NCBI GenBank assembly: GCA_004835665.1
Contig: RBKR01000013.1
Coordinates: 496,001 to 560,000 of the forward strand
Source: Phoma sp. XZ068
Lineage: Eukaryota > Ascomycota > Dothideomycetes > Pleosporales > Didymellaceae
Direction of reading: 5' to 3'
DNA: 64,000 nucleotides
Both the position numbers and the translations under genes were made by a program. Below the pieces are notes generated by a model that had not been told where the DNA came from, did not search any database, and saw nothing but the letters and a program-made list of their open reading frames with translations. Of the stretch, positions 48,317 through 59,752 are shown piece after piece (the stretch's first letter is position 1; every line of letters starts with the position of its first letter).

Positions 48317-49852
48317 ATGGCGACCCAATACCCACCGCCCTCGAAACGGCAGAAGCGAGCGCAGGCCGAGTTCACGCGCGAACAGCAGATTATCGACACA
48401 ACGATCCCCGACGGCACGGTGCGAGTACGCTTTGTCGACCAGGCCACGGGCGAAAGTGGCAGTCTTCCTGTCCTCACCGTTCCTCTTTCGCAGGCTACTA
48501 CCAAGAACCTCGAGATCCTCCTGAACGAGCTCAAAGACCAAGCCGATGACCAAGTACCATACCGATTCTTCCACGACGAAGCTACAGAGGCGCTTGGTGA
48601 CAAGGAGGATCTGTACAATGCATTGGTGAAGTCAGGGAAAGCCTCAGCCGAAACCGAAATCGTGCTACAGTATGCGCCGCAAGCTGTGTTCAGAGTAAAG
48701 GCTGTGTCGAGATGCGCGGCTGCAGTTTCGGGGCACGGAGACAACATTTTAGCGGTGCAATTTTCACCAAAAAACTCAGGACGCATGGCTAGTGGAAGTG
48801 GAGACAAGACAGTAAGGATATGGGATTGCGATACGGGAACGCCCATACACACCATGAAGGGCCACACAAGGTGGGTGCTTGCTGTGAGCTACTCACCAGA
48901 TGGTTCGCTATTGGCGTCTGGGGGCTACGATAATGAGGTCAGAATATGGGATCCTGAGACAGGCAAGCAGGTTGGCGGTGCGCTAAAGGGACACACCAAC
49001 TTCATCACGTCACTCTGCTGGGAGCCATATCACCTGCAAGAGCAAGGGCGGCCGAGGGTAGCTTCTTCGTCAAAAGATGGGCTGGTACGAGTGTGGGATG
49101 CGGTTGGCGGCAAAATCGACTTCGCGTTGTCAGGGCACAAGGGCAGTGTAACATGTGTCAAATGGGGTGGCACCGGACGCATTTACACTTCGTCGCACGA
49201 CAAGACCATCAAGGTCTGGAACGCCGCAACTGGCTCACTGCTCAGTACCTTGTCAGGACACGCACATTGGGTGAATCACCTCGCCCTTTCGACTGATTTC
49301 GTCCTGCGTACTGGATACCACGACCACACGCGAAAGGTACCGTCGACGCCAGAAGAGAAAGTTGCGAAGGCGAAGGCACGCTTCGAAAAGGCAGCCATCA
49401 TCAATGGTGAGGTGGTAGAGCGTCTTGCGACAGCTTCAGAAGACTGCACATTGATCTTGTGGACTCCTCTGACCAGTCCGAAGCCGGTCACTAGGATGAC
49501 TGGACATCAGAAGCAGATCAACCAGGTCGTCTTCTCACCAGATGGTCAGCTCCTCGCTTCAGCAGCATGGGATAATCATGTCAAGCTCTGGTCAGCTCGA
49601 GACGGGAAATTCCTCAATACCCTGAGAGCGCATGTGGGCCCGGTATATATGGCAAGCTTTTCTGCAGATAGCAGACTGCTTGCCAGTTGTAGCAAGGACA
49701 CAACACTCAAGGTCTGGGACATGAGGACGGGAAAATTGAAGGAGGATCTTCCAGGCCACAAAGACCAGGTCTTTGCGCTAGACTGGAGTCCTGATGGTGA
49801 CAAAGTGGGCAGTGGAGGAGCAGACAAGCAGGTGAGGATATGGAGGAACTGA
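48317..49852 (+). CDS. RSA4: 60S ribosome assembly WD40 protein Rsa4 (Notchless/NLE1)
   Basis: A single exon of 511 residues, the usual length. Rsa4 docks on the pre-60S particle and its N-terminal ubiquitin-like (NLE) domain is pulled by the AAA+ giant Rea1/Mdn1 to drive particle remodelling (established). Seen here: a basic start P-P-P-S-K-R-Q-K-R, NLE domain at about residues 33-105, then about eight WD40 repeats from about 130 to the end, with recurring units such as S-G-D-K-T-V-R-I-W-D, G-G-Y-D-N-E-V-R-I-W-D and S-S-H-D-K-T-I-K-V-W. A charged insertion (E-E-K-V-A-K-A-K-A-R-F-E-K) sits in the fifth or sixth repeat, as in orthologues. Divergent from MSH4. Confidence 0.95.
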   Translation: MATQYPPPSKRQKRAQAEFTREQQIIDTTIPDGTVRVRFVDQATGESGSLPVLTVPLSQATTKNLEILLNELKDQADDQVPYRFFHDEATEALGDKEDLYNALVKSGKASAETEIVLQYAPQAVFRVKAVSRCAAAVSGHGDNILAVQFSPKNSGRMASGSGDKTVRIWDCDTGTPIHTMKGHTRWVLAVSYSPDGSLLASGGYDNEVRIWDPETGKQVGGALKGHTNFITSLCWEPYHLQEQGRPRVASSSKDGLVRVWDAVGGKIDFALSGHKGSVTCVKWGGTGRIYTSSHDKTIKVWNAATGSLLSTLSGHAHWVNHLALSTDFVLRTGYHDHTRKVPSTPEEKVAKAKARFEKAAIINGEVVERLATASEDCTLILWTPLTSPKPVTRMTGHQKQINQVVFSPDGQLLASAAWDNHVKLWSARDGKFLNTLRAHVGPVYMASFSADSRLLASCSKDTTLKVWDMRTGKLKEDLPGHKDQVFALDWSPDGDKVGSGGADKQVRIWRN

Positions 49853-51110
49853 GCAAATCGAAGGACACACGTGGAGATCGTCAGGGCACTTGTTAGTTTG
49901 CGGATACCCAAACCTTTGAAAATCTGGGGTTAGATGGGCGGCTGTGTGCGGAGGCTAAACATGCGGTCCGCTTGCTTGCGTCAACGGCTAGGAAGAAAGA
50001 AATATGAAGTGATGGGGTCAAGATTTGATGCAGTTGTGAACCGTTATCAGTCTTGAAGTGGTGTTCTTGCGAAACGTTGACAGACATGGAGCCCCCAGAC
50101 GCTTGCACAAGCAATTATGTTGAGGTGTGCACTTGTGAGCAGCTACCGGTGAAGACAAAGTGGATAAAGACTACGGCAACAATCTGCCGACATCGGTTAG
50201 GCGCAACTACAACGTAGTATATCATAGTACGCCAGATACCCTGGCGGTGAGGCTCTCGTTAGGGATGTCCACTGTTCGTTTCAACGGTAGTGCGGTGCCT
50301 CGGCAGCTGTGATAGGTAAGTCACCCGGAGGCTCCAGTTATCCTAATAAACATGTCCGGATGCGGTGACAACACAACAGCGCAGTGACGTGGAGCAGCCC
50401 ACTCGACATTATTGCTAGCATCGCATTCGGTAGGTAATGAATGCAGTCGGCATCTCAAGCGTCCAGGACTCCAGTCAGCCGCCAACTGCTGCAAGTTGCT
50501 GTGCCAAGGCGCAAGATCTGGGGCTGCGAAGCTTGGTGGAGATCCTAGCCGCATGCTGAGACGCGCCATCCCACGCACATATTCTTCCCGTGTCCTTAAG
50601 CGGCCTCCGTAGCGTTCGCGCTATCGAGAGGCTCGCGCCTGGTGAAATGAGGCATTTTGGGCCCTGGTCACGATTTGTGCTCGCGCCCCACGGCTGCTGT
50701 CCTCGTGCGAGTCTCGGGGGGTCTGTGAGCCATGATGCAGCACCGATAAGCAGCCCGCGCTCGATGACATAATGGTTGCTCTGCTCACAAAGCGCGGCGG
50801 CAGCGCCCTCCTGCATGGGTCCCATGGCGAGCCGGACGGTAGCGTCAGCGGCGGCTGCAGCATCGCAATTCAACCTTTGCGGAGCAGCTGCGAGCTCCCC
50901 ACAGCGCGGCCACGCTGAAGACGGCGCTGCAAAGCAGCTGCGCAGGCAGTACTGGGTGCGCTGGAGCTAGCCTCCAGCAATTGAGTGGATTGAGGGCCCA
51001 AGAGCCTTGGTGAAGTCGCAGGTGTTTCGAGAGTGGCCGCGATCGTCTTGAACCTACGCCAATTCACCTCGCGCGCAATTGGCTGGGCCTAGTGCCTTTC
51101 CCTACTCCGG
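49853..51110. other. Intergenic, nothing recognised
   Basis: 3' flank of RSA4 and a GC-rich stretch at about 50440-51000 with short frames on both strands. None has a domain or splice logic. The right end joins the promoter of the small membrane-protein gene. Confidence 0.5.
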
Positions 51111-51836
51111 CAAGGCTAGCTCTCAATCGCGTCCAGGTTGCCAGGCCCCAACCTCTTCTCCTCACGCTCCTGTGACGCTCCTCTTCTTGCTCTGCACTCT
51201 CACTCTTCCATCCTCAATCTCTCCGCAGAGCCTACCGCAGCCCAGAGTAAGTCCATACTTTCGTTGTCTAGGCGATCGCCTGCCCCATACAACTTATTAC
51301 CGGGCATCCGCCGGGCCCGGGCGGCCAAACAGGAACCAAACAAATGCCTCATTACTGCAGAAATTTTCGGGCGAGCCGGCGCATTTAAAAGCGGATAGCG
51401 GCCTCGATTTCTTGAGGCTCTTTGTCTTTGATGCCCTGTCTTGCTCTTCCATCGAGTCCACCTCGTTCACCTCTGTCGCGACGTTCTGTGGAGATCCGCT
51501 GACCAGCTTCCTCGCCTACCAACAGCTTTGATAGCCTCCATAATATCCCAGGACTCAAGCCCACTTCGACAGAGGACCATCTCAACCACAAGGTATGCTC
51601 GATACCTCTTCCTCCTGGAGCAATTGGCACCCAATGGAGCTATGGTCGCCGTCGCGCCAGCTTCAATGCTTGGACGCATTGGCTGCGGACCCCCTCCCAA
51701 CCCGGAACGATCCTCGGCCAATTCGTGCCCGTGCTTCAACCTTCCCATTGCCTGCCGTCGCGATGTCTAGCTGCTGCACATCTCGTACCGAACGTGTCTG
51801 ACTGACGTCGCTATAGAAATCCACACTTCCAGCACA
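51111..51836 (+). promoter_or_regulatory. Pyrimidine-rich promoter and long 5'-leader intron
   Basis: A C/T-rich stretch at about 51140-51240, typical of strong fungal core promoters, precedes a consensus donor GTAAGT at 51247. A branch-like CTGAC and an acceptor CTATAG ending at 51816 follow, 20 nt before the ATG at 51837. This predicts a leader intron of 570 bp, far longer than coding introns in this window. No transcript evidence is available. Confidence 0.55.
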
Positions 51837-52081
51837 ATGGCCGCTATCTCCCACCTCATTGCTGCCCGCAGCGAGTACGCCATGGCCCAGCTGGCCAAGC
51901 GTGACAACTGGGCCCAGCGCGAGCCTGGTGTCATTGTCGTCCTCGTCATTGTCTTCCTCGTCGCCTGCTTGTTGATCGGTGTATTCGTCTCCAAGCGCGT
52001 ATGTCGCCCCAGACCCCAATGTATACTTCCCGGACATTTTCTAACCTTGCTGCCCAGATCGCAGGCAACCGCGCCGCATAA
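51837..52081 (+). CDS. Small single-pass membrane protein, 61 residues
   Basis: Two exons (51837-51998 and 52058-52081) joined by a canonical intron (GTATGT, branch TTCTAAC, acceptor CCCAG) give 61 residues. The N-terminal 30 residues are hydrophilic and helical (M-A-Q-L-A-K-R-D-N-W-A-Q-R-E-P-G). One strongly hydrophobic span follows at about 31-51, then a short basic tail S-K-R-I-A-G-N-R-A-A. The positive C-terminal flank suggests the tail is cytosolic or matrix-side. There is no cleavable signal peptide. The last exon is just seven codons plus stop. I do not recognise a named family; it looks like a conserved small organellar or ER membrane subunit. The splice site, composition and strong leader all argue for a real gene. 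Confidence 0.7.
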
Positions 52082-53083
52082 GATACCCCCGAGTCGAGGA
52101 GAAGAGGAGGTGGATGAGAAGAGTAGAGACAAGCAAAGACGAAAGCATTGGATACCAAACGTGGACTGGCAAAAGCCATACACCTGTATAATGTCTGTGT
52201 GTACCAAATCGGGTTCTGTTAATGGGGCTTCCTTCGATCACGCAAGGGATCGTAGTAGAAGGAGCCGTGGTAATGAGTTCAAATACCTTCAATGAATATT
52301 GGTTGATACAATATGTTGATTGTCGCAGCTGCGCCTTTGTTCAACCACCGTTTATGCCGCCTTTCCCATCTTCGAATGCAACTAGTTACGCCTGATCAGC
52401 GCTTTAATGGCTTTGCAATTGTAATAGCTAAGCTTTGAGCTGTCATTAAAAAAATCGAATATCAATACTAGTTTGACGGAAATGTTGTCGCGTAGGCTTT
52501 GTGGTGCAATCTTACTATTGCAACTCATCCAGAATCCAGGCCAGCACAATCGCGGTTGCCAAATTGCTTGGATCCACTCTCAACACAACTGAGCACCTGC
52601 AGTATCGGTCTAGTCAACTAGCATTCGTGTCGGCAGAAAGCAACTGCTGAGGCCGACGCGCTGCAACAGCAAGTCCCCCACTTGATAATAACACGCATTG
52701 CTATCGACGTGCGCAATTATGTCTGATTTTTTTCGACTGCAAGGGAACGAAGTGGAGCCGCACAAGCTTGCATAGTTTGTTTGGCCTCCCGTTAAGAGCT
52801 AGCTAAGCTTCTCTCCAGGTAATCTTTCGGAGCACTAGAACCTTGGCCAATGGCAACGATGTCTCTTGCGACATTTAACAACGTTTGATACATTATAGCG
52901 GTCTTGATGTCGCACCCTCCGGCCGAGTAGGCCATTACATGTCTACGATGCTACCGGTGCAAATTCACCAGAGTGTCTCCGCGATGACGTACTTGGTGTA
53001 TCGGGCCTCAACGTCACGGCAACAACGTTATTCGTGCGCATCAGTAACGGCTGCAGGAGTGCGGCTCAACTGCTACCAGAAGG
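52082..53083. other. Intergenic, nothing recognised
   Basis: 3' regions of two convergent genes (small membrane protein on plus, MFS exporter on minus). Only short frames seen. Confidence 0.6.
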
Positions 53084-55030
53084 CTATGTCGTTTCTCGCA
53101 AATTGTCCTTCTCGGACAAGCCCTGCGCAGCTAAAATCTCATCAGACTCATTGGCAGACTGCGTTGGTCGAACCCCAGATGCTGCTTCATTGCACTTACT
53201 CGCTAGCACCTTTCCTTCACCCGTCATCTTTTCTTCAGCCTTAAAGAACTCATTCTCCTCCTTGCGCTCTGCCATCTTGCCAAAGACACCCAGCCTCTTT
53301 CTGAGCAATGCTAGCAATACGGTCACGAGAAAGTTCAGACTTGTAAACGCGAGCATGATGAGAAACTGGCGATTGTAGCTCCCTCCGAAGATATCCGCAA
53401 CTTCGTACTTCAACGTGTCCGGCAGTCCCGCAAGCGCTGCGCTCGATGTTTGAACGGCAGCTATTTGCTCTGGCGACAGGTATGCAGTGAGCCTGTCAGA
53501 AGTGTACTCGCGATGCACAGCTGTACATATGGCCACCGCGACACAACCGCCCAACGTGCGCATCATGTTCAACGCGCCCGTACCGACAGAGATGTCTTTT
53601 TCCGCAATCGACGTGGCCAAAAGCATGAAGTATGGAGGACTTGCAAGACCCAAGCCTAGGCCAACAATCATTTCATAGCCATAGATGCCAGGCCACAGAT
53701 GTGAGTGGGTTGGTAGGCTGCCCAAAAGACCGGTGCCGATAGATACGACGGCGGCGGATAAAATGAGAACATATTCTGTAGCTACTTTTTTTGCGGCGAG
53801 ACCGGCGACCATAGCTCCTACAGGTGAGAAGAGGGTGCAAGGGAGGAGAAGGATTCCTGCGCGTTCGGCGGTGGTGAAATTAACGGTTTGGAAGCGTTGG
53901 GGGAGTTGTACGAAAATTACGTAGAAGGGCATGCCGAGGAGGAACATGCTCCTGTTTGTTATATCAGCGTATGATACTGAAGATCTGAGCTCGGAATGCT
54001 TACAGTAAGATGAGTGCCATTGAAGGATTCCGCAAAAAGCGTATTGGGAAGATAGGCTCTGTCTTCGTACGGTACGTGACCCAAGTCTCGTATAACCCGA
54101 ACAAGAAGAACAAACAAATCCCAGCGACTAAAGTACCGATGATGATGCCACTACTCCACGGGTGGGAAACCCCGGCCTCTTGCAAGGCAAAGATCAAGGG
54201 TATCGGCCAACATACCGAGAGAATACCACCGATACCATCAAGTCCGCGGATACGCTCAGCGTTTGACTTGCCATCTCTAAGTGCTGGCATCGAGAAGAAG
54301 ATTAACATCATCGCCACTGCGCATATGGGTCCGCTGCTAGTTGTTAGTTGGGGGGCTTCAGATGCATTGGACAAGTACAAACTTCATGAAGAAGATCCAC
54401 CGCCATGTCGTTCGATCTGCAATAATGCCACCGAGCAGTGGTCCCAGGAGGTTAGACATCGTGAATACAGAGCTAATCACGCCTGAGTAGAAGCCAATCT
54501 TCTCTGGCACAATAAGTTTTAAGATCGACACGAAGGTGAGCGAATAGAGACCGGACCCTCCGATACCTTGAAATGCACGAAAAACGATCCTAGACAGTCA
54601 GCATTGTTGTGAGACTTCTGAGTTTTGACCTACAACTGTGTCATTGTTTGAGCTGCTCCGCATGCCATGGAGAAGACGAGGAAAATCGCACCACAGGCCA
54701 GCAGGATGCTCTTTAGGCCCCATATATCACTGAGCTTGGCTGTTATCATCAAAAAGCCTGATAACGGTTAGTCTGGGCAACCGCGAAGGAATATTCGTTG
54801 TACTCACTGTTGTATGTCAACAGATAGGTCGTCACCAGCCATGCTGCTTGCTCCAAAGCGTTGAAGCCGCTCGAAATCTTAATAAGAGCGGTCGTTACAA
54901 TTGTTGTGTCTAAAGCTGAAATAAACAGACAAAACCACAAGCCCGCGATAATGGTGTGTAGTCGTGCTGGACTGATGTTAGGTACGGTCGAAGGTACAGC
55001 ACCAATATCGTGCGTGGGTCTAGCAGGCAT
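53084..55030 (-). CDS. MFS drug:proton antiporter, DHA2 (14-helix) type
   Basis: Five exons (55030-54808, 54757-54634, 54589-54383, 54336-54004, 53951-53084) give 584 residues, right for the 14-helix family. The first helix has L-D-T-T-I-V-T-T-A-L, the DHA2 motif D1, followed by W-L-V-T-T-Y-L-L. After splicing, K-L-S-D-I-W-G (motif A) and R-A-F-Q-G-I-G-G-S-G-L-Y-S (motif B) appear, then G-P-L-L-G-G with W-R-W-I-F-F-M-N. The last helices end in L-A-L-L-R-K-R and a hydrophilic C-terminal tail of about 75 residues follows. Such proteins export toxic compounds or secondary metabolites at the plasma membrane. No biosynthetic cluster surrounds it, so a general efflux role is as likely. An in-frame ATG at 55045 would add five residues. 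Confidence 0.9.
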
Positions 55031-56548
55031 TTTACGGCACCACACAATACTCGCGATGTCGAAGAGAACTAAGCAGGTTTACAGGATGCGTCGAACGTAA
55101 CTATAGATCTCGGAAGACAGCTGCACATTTATGTCTCACATAGTCCGGTAGGACGGGCGCTCGTCGGCCTAGAAATTTGAAGCCTTGGGGCACAGCGAGG
55201 AGTTGAAAGCCCGCAGCATCAAAGGATGGGGCGACAGCACGCTCGCATCCGCCTGACCGTGCAAGTTACGTCCGTTAGGTACGTGTTGTGGCTTGCCTTA
55301 CGAAGGAGCTCGTTTTTTACGAATCCTGGGTTTTGGAAACACTAAAACACCTACCATACGAGCTCTCACCACCTTGCACCACAATAATACTTACTTCGAG
55401 CTCCACAAACTTGTAGCGCAAACGATTCAAAGGAATATACTTATATGAAAATGTATGAGATAAGGTATCAGTGGTGCTGTTAGCTATGGAGTATTGCAAA
55501 ATAAGGTGGTCTTGACATGATGCGCAACTTAAAGAACGAGCTTCGTAATGACCTGCCGCGCCTGATTTCAAGGATGGCACAGCTAAGCGAGTGCGAAAGA
55601 GTCGCATCATATGCAACAGGCCGCGGCAGCCTCAATGAGCGATCCATCGTCAAGCCTTACTGTATTCCACGCCGTGTAGGTTGTCTCTCATGTCGCAACA
55701 GGCATTGCAGCTCACGCTTTGCTGATTGAATCCCAGGTTTCTCAGTACATGTAGATTATTACTACCCCTTAAGCCGCCCAAAGATGAGCAATACGAGAAC
55801 AGGCGCAACCTGACTGCTTCCATATTTCGGAAGGTGTCATTTCAAAGGTGTCAGCTTAAAATCAATTTTTCTGCAGTACAAGATGTTGTCAGATGCTGGT
55901 GTGGTGGGGATTGCTGACTGCTGCGGGCGAAACAGGCCTTGAGGCCCTTCGAGCGCACTAGCGGAACAGCCAAATGTTGAGACTCCAAACTCTTGACTGC
56001 ATCGCTTAGGAGGAGAATATGGATCCTCTGTAGTCGCGATATGTGCGGTCACTGAAGCTCCAACAAGGACATGCTTCTGCGTAAGTGTTTGGGTTACTGT
56101 GCCGTGATCCAGCAGCCTGGTTGCAGCCGCCCCACCATGCACTTCGTGTCCTTGAGGTGTACATGTAGGTCATGCAAGCATCTTAAATTTGGGTGCATAT
56201 GTCCCAAGAACGTGCTCGTTTGTGCACGAGGCTTGATCCTGTTTACTCAATTCTTTCTAGCGAGGCTGTTCCGGTGTGGGTTGCGGTGAGTGGGTTGACG
56301 CGCTGGGGAGCTTCGCGCCTTCCCCACTGATGTCAAACGCGAATTGGTTGCTGCTTGACGCGTCGACGCGACTTACAATTTCCACTTCCTCGTTTGTGCT
56401 TGCCCAGGGCGTGAATTTCCCATAACATCGCGAGCCTATTCCTTTTCGCCTTCCTGTTCCTTCTCCGTCCATATCAAGCCCTGTTTTACCCTCCATCATC
56501 CACTCGAATGCTGTCTGTTTCTCGCTAGCGAACGATTCGGGGCGCGCG
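55031..56548. other. Intergenic, nothing recognised
   Basis: 1.5 kb with only short frames between divergently transcribed genes. The last ~150 bp before 56549 are pyrimidine-rich, as expected for a fungal promoter. No RNA gene seen. Confidence 0.55.
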
Positions 56549-59500
56549 ATGACCTCGCAATTCTTCGACGCCCAGCTTTTCGTCCCTGACAACAACGCAT
56601 CGCACTTGCAATTAGTTGACTTAATCGCTGCTGGAAAATTCACCGGATCTGGGCTGCCCGATGTTGCTCATGGATATCTGGACGCGTTTTGCAACAAGAA
56701 CTATTCCAACGATCGCCGAAGATGGACTGGGATCGCGCTAGTTCACATGATGCGCGTGTCGGCCAGTGTCGTTCAGCGTCTGAAGAAGCTCACACTGGGG
56801 CTGTCTCGAATCGGTGCTATTATCCTCGATCCCAAGGAGAATGAGGAACGCAGCATCGTTGCCGGTCTCATCGTACGGCAAGGCCTGGAGAAAGGTATCA
56901 ACTTTGCGGACTTCTGGGAGTCGGACAAGGTAATGCACTGCGCGCTCAACTTCCCCAGAGACTCCAGTGAGCAATGGATGGCCGAATTTCAGGCATACCT
57001 GGACACCCTGAACAATCTGCAACTTATAAACATGCAAAAAGATGCAATGGCACTGCATCCCATGTTTCTTTCCGCCAAGGATGGGTTCCGATGGACTGGC
57101 AACTCTGTGGTTGCCCTCATCGAGAAAGACTTACTAACGATCGTTATATGCAACTCCAAGCTTACAGAGTTCCACTTCATCGATATTCCGGTCAGTCACA
57201 TCAAACACACGAGCTTGCAGCAGGTTTGCCCACATGAGAGCCAAGAGGGTCGGTCTGGACACACGATGCACGATGTGGTCGTGGCATTACAGTCTAATAC
57301 ACCGGGCTATCGTCTAGACTCATCAGATCACGCAGCATTTGAATTCAAGGTGTCGTTCCTCGGCGCTGAAGATGCTTATGAGTTCGAAGTGGGCCTCCAG
57401 GACGCCCGAAAGACTTTAGAGAACGCAACAAATTTATCAGCTGCGGCGGCCGAATCAACAGCAACCAGCAGTCCTCCTGGCAGCAGACGTCAGACCTCCG
57501 CACGACGTTCACCCAGACATCAAGAGGACGCCCGTCATAGTCTGCATATAGGCTCAGAAGGAGAATTGAGCGAGCCTTTCCCATCAGAACAGCTAAGGGA
57601 AGGGCGAAGCTCAATGCGGCGTGAGACTTTAGAGAAAGACAAAGGGAAGCTGCCAAGGATCTCAAAAGCTATGAAACAGAAAGTTGTACGAACCCAACAA
57701 GTGCCATGTGGTAAAGTCAAGGTTACTGGACTCGGAGCGTCGAAGAAAGTGGTCCCTCTTTTAAGCGAAAACGAAGACGATGGGCCAGCAGAAGATGAGT
57801 TTAATCCAAAGTCAACAGCAGCTACGCGTAGCTCTGCTGGCACCGGAACTAGCAGAAAGTTACAGGGCCGACGTAAAGCGAACGCCGAAGACAATGACTT
57901 TACTCATGGGGCTACGAAGGCAAACGAGAAGCCCGTCAAGCGGAAGAGAGGCTCGGGTGATGCAGCGGAAAACAGTCGACCAACAAAGAAGACACAAATG
58001 AGACCGAGCGACACCTCTGGACCTGTTCGAGTCAGTACAGCAACAAAGAAGCAGAATGCAAAAGCACAGGAGAGCGCACAGACAGAGCTAGTTCGGACTC
58101 GAGTACAGATGCAAAATTCAACTGCGCAGCAGAGTATCCAGAATGGAGTATCAGCACGACATCCACTGATAGGAGGGCTGCTGAAGTCCAACAGTCCTAC
58201 CAAAGCTTCTGCTCCGACGTTCAAAAAGCCAAGTCAGCCTGCCTCAACGCCGGGCAGACCGAGAGATCAGCATGTCCAGATTACTCCTAAGCCAAAAACG
58301 CCCAGTGAGATGCGCAAAGATCGTGACAACAGTCATGGGCATGCATTTTCGTCTACACCACGCAGTCGGGCGATCCATGAAGAGGATTTCGGTGTCCATT
58401 CCACACCAGCTAACACAGAGATCCTTTCAAGTAACACCAAGAGAGTCCCTGACTCACCGCACGCCGAGTCCACAGCCATTTCCGGGCACGCTGTTTGCGA
58501 TGATGTACATAAGGAGAAGTGGAAAGGTGACCTCGAAACCGCGAAAAGCGACCCATTCAAACAGCGTCGACAAGGCGTACAGAAGATAACATCATTCACT
58601 CGCAAGCTGACTGGAGAGAGCGTCACCAATCATAACCTCGATCTAGTGAATGTGGAGCCTGTGTCGATGCCGAAGTTCGCCAACGATGATACCGAAGTCG
58701 ATGAATTGACTGCCAATTCTGCAAGCCAGCCACTCTCAAAGCATAGCCCAAGCCTGTTTAAGAATTGCACAGAACCTCATATCCCACAGCGCATACATAA
58801 CTCATCTGCACGACTGGATGAGTTCACGGAGCGATCGGCAACTATGGAGGAGTCGTACAAAGCGGCCACAGCAAGATCTCACGATATGGTGCAGTCGCCT
58901 AGATCCGAGGATCTACGGAGCACATACACTACGCAAAAAGGCTCCAGCTGCGGATATAGGAAGTTAATACCCGTCGAGAAGGCCAAATTCATCCCTATTG
59001 CAGCTGCAGGGAAGGGCTCCTGGGTGGCTGAGAATGTATTGGACAGGGGTGCGCAACCAAATGATTCCATCACCTCTGCTCCACAAGAAGCAATCGAAGC
59101 CACATTGCTCGAAATACCAGGCCAACTAGAAGCTGAGGTTGATTTAGATTGCGAAGCAACGCTTGTTGGCGAAGAGTCGGACATGCTTGAGCAGTGCGAG
59201 GCAAACGCGTCAGATTTACATTTTAGGTCATCCCCACCCATCCCAGACTCATCGAGCGTTCGAGACATTTCTTTCGATGAGTCTGAACCAGAGCCAGAAC
59301 CTTCACCTCCGACATCGCGAGCAGATGAGCTTGAATGGGAAGCTGCTCTCCAGCCACACCAACGTGCTCTCCACGAGCAAATGCTGCGGACCTCGAGACG
59401 CGTCCTGCGCCACATCATGGACAACGAGACAGAAGTGACAGATATCGCAGATGTTTTTGCTCATGATGGCGAGCGCATACTGGATCTGCTGCTCGAACGG

Positions 59501-59626
59501 CATAGCAACGAGTCTGCCCAGGCATTCCAAGAGCTTGCGAGCAAAAGACGTGATATCCTGAAGGAACTGTCAGATGCATGTACCAGCTTGAAGGCTCAGA
59601 GGAAGCAAGTCAAGACCACAGATTAA
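56549..59626 (+). CDS. Large protein with globular N-terminus and C-terminal coiled coil; possible meiotic axis (Red1/SYCP2-like) protein
   Basis: One uninterrupted exon of 1025 residues. Three zones are visible. Residues 1-155 are helical, repeat-like. Residues 160-290 read as a beta-rich, PH-like module (R-W-T-G-N-S-V-V-A-L-I, I-P-V-S-H-I-K-H-T, F-E-F-K-V-S-F-L). Residues about 300-920 are disordered, Ser/Thr/Lys-rich with basic clusters such as K-R-K-R. The C-terminal 100 residues form a helix/coiled coil (R-R-V-L-R-H-I-M-D, D-G-E-R-I-L-D-L-L-L-E-R, A-S-K-R-R-D-I-L-K-E-L). ARM-like plus PH-like N-terminus, long linker and C-terminal coiled coil is the layout of meiotic chromosome axis core proteins (Red1, SYCP2). 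This is an architectural guess, not a sequence match. Other chromatin scaffold proteins are possible. Confidence 0.85.
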   Translation: MTSQFFDAQLFVPDNNASHLQLVDLIAAGKFTGSGLPDVAHGYLDAFCNKNYSNDRRRWTGIALVHMMRVSASVVQRLKKLTLGLSRIGAIILDPKENEERSIVAGLIVRQGLEKGINFADFWESDKVMHCALNFPRDSSEQWMAEFQAYLDTLNNLQLINMQKDAMALHPMFLSAKDGFRWTGNSVVALIEKDLLTIVICNSKLTEFHFIDIPVSHIKHTSLQQVCPHESQEGRSGHTMHDVVVALQSNTPGYRLDSSDHAAFEFKVSFLGAEDAYEFEVGLQDARKTLENATNLSAAAAESTATSSPPGSRRQTSARRSPRHQEDARHSLHIGSEGELSEPFPSEQLREGRSSMRRETLEKDKGKLPRISKAMKQKVVRTQQVPCGKVKVTGLGASKKVVPLLSENEDDGPAEDEFNPKSTAATRSSAGTGTSRKLQGRRKANAEDNDFTHGATKANEKPVKRKRGSGDAAENSRPTKKTQMRPSDTSGPVRVSTATKKQNAKAQESAQTELVRTRVQMQNSTAQQSIQNGVSARHPLIGGLLKSNSPTKASAPTFKKPSQPASTPGRPRDQHVQITPKPKTPSEMRKDRDNSHGHAFSSTPRSRAIHEEDFGVHSTPANTEILSSNTKRVPDSPHAESTAISGHAVCDDVHKEKWKGDLETAKSDPFKQRRQGVQKITSFTRKLTGESVTNHNLDLVNVEPVSMPKFANDDTEVDELTANSASQPLSKHSPSLFKNCTEPHIPQRIHNSSARLDEFTERSATMEESYKAATARSHDMVQSPRSEDLRSTYTTQKGSSCGYRKLIPVEKAKFIPIAAAGKGSWVAENVLDRGAQPNDSITSAPQEAIEATLLEIPGQLEAEVDLDCEATLVGEESDMLEQCEANASDLHFRSSPPIPDSSSVRDISFDESEPEPEPSPPTSRADELEWEAALQPHQRALHEQMLRTSRRVLRHIMDNETEVTDIADVFAHDGERILDLLLERHSNESAQAFQELASKRRDILKELSDACTSLKAQRKQVKTTD

Positions 59627-59752
59627 ACGCGTTACGGCAATAGCACTTTAAGCTTTAATCAACCTCAGCACGTACGAGTTACTACAATACTCCAACTATG
59701 TGCTGATCCCATCAAACCACGAGCTATATTGCGTGTTTACGGGATCGCAACA

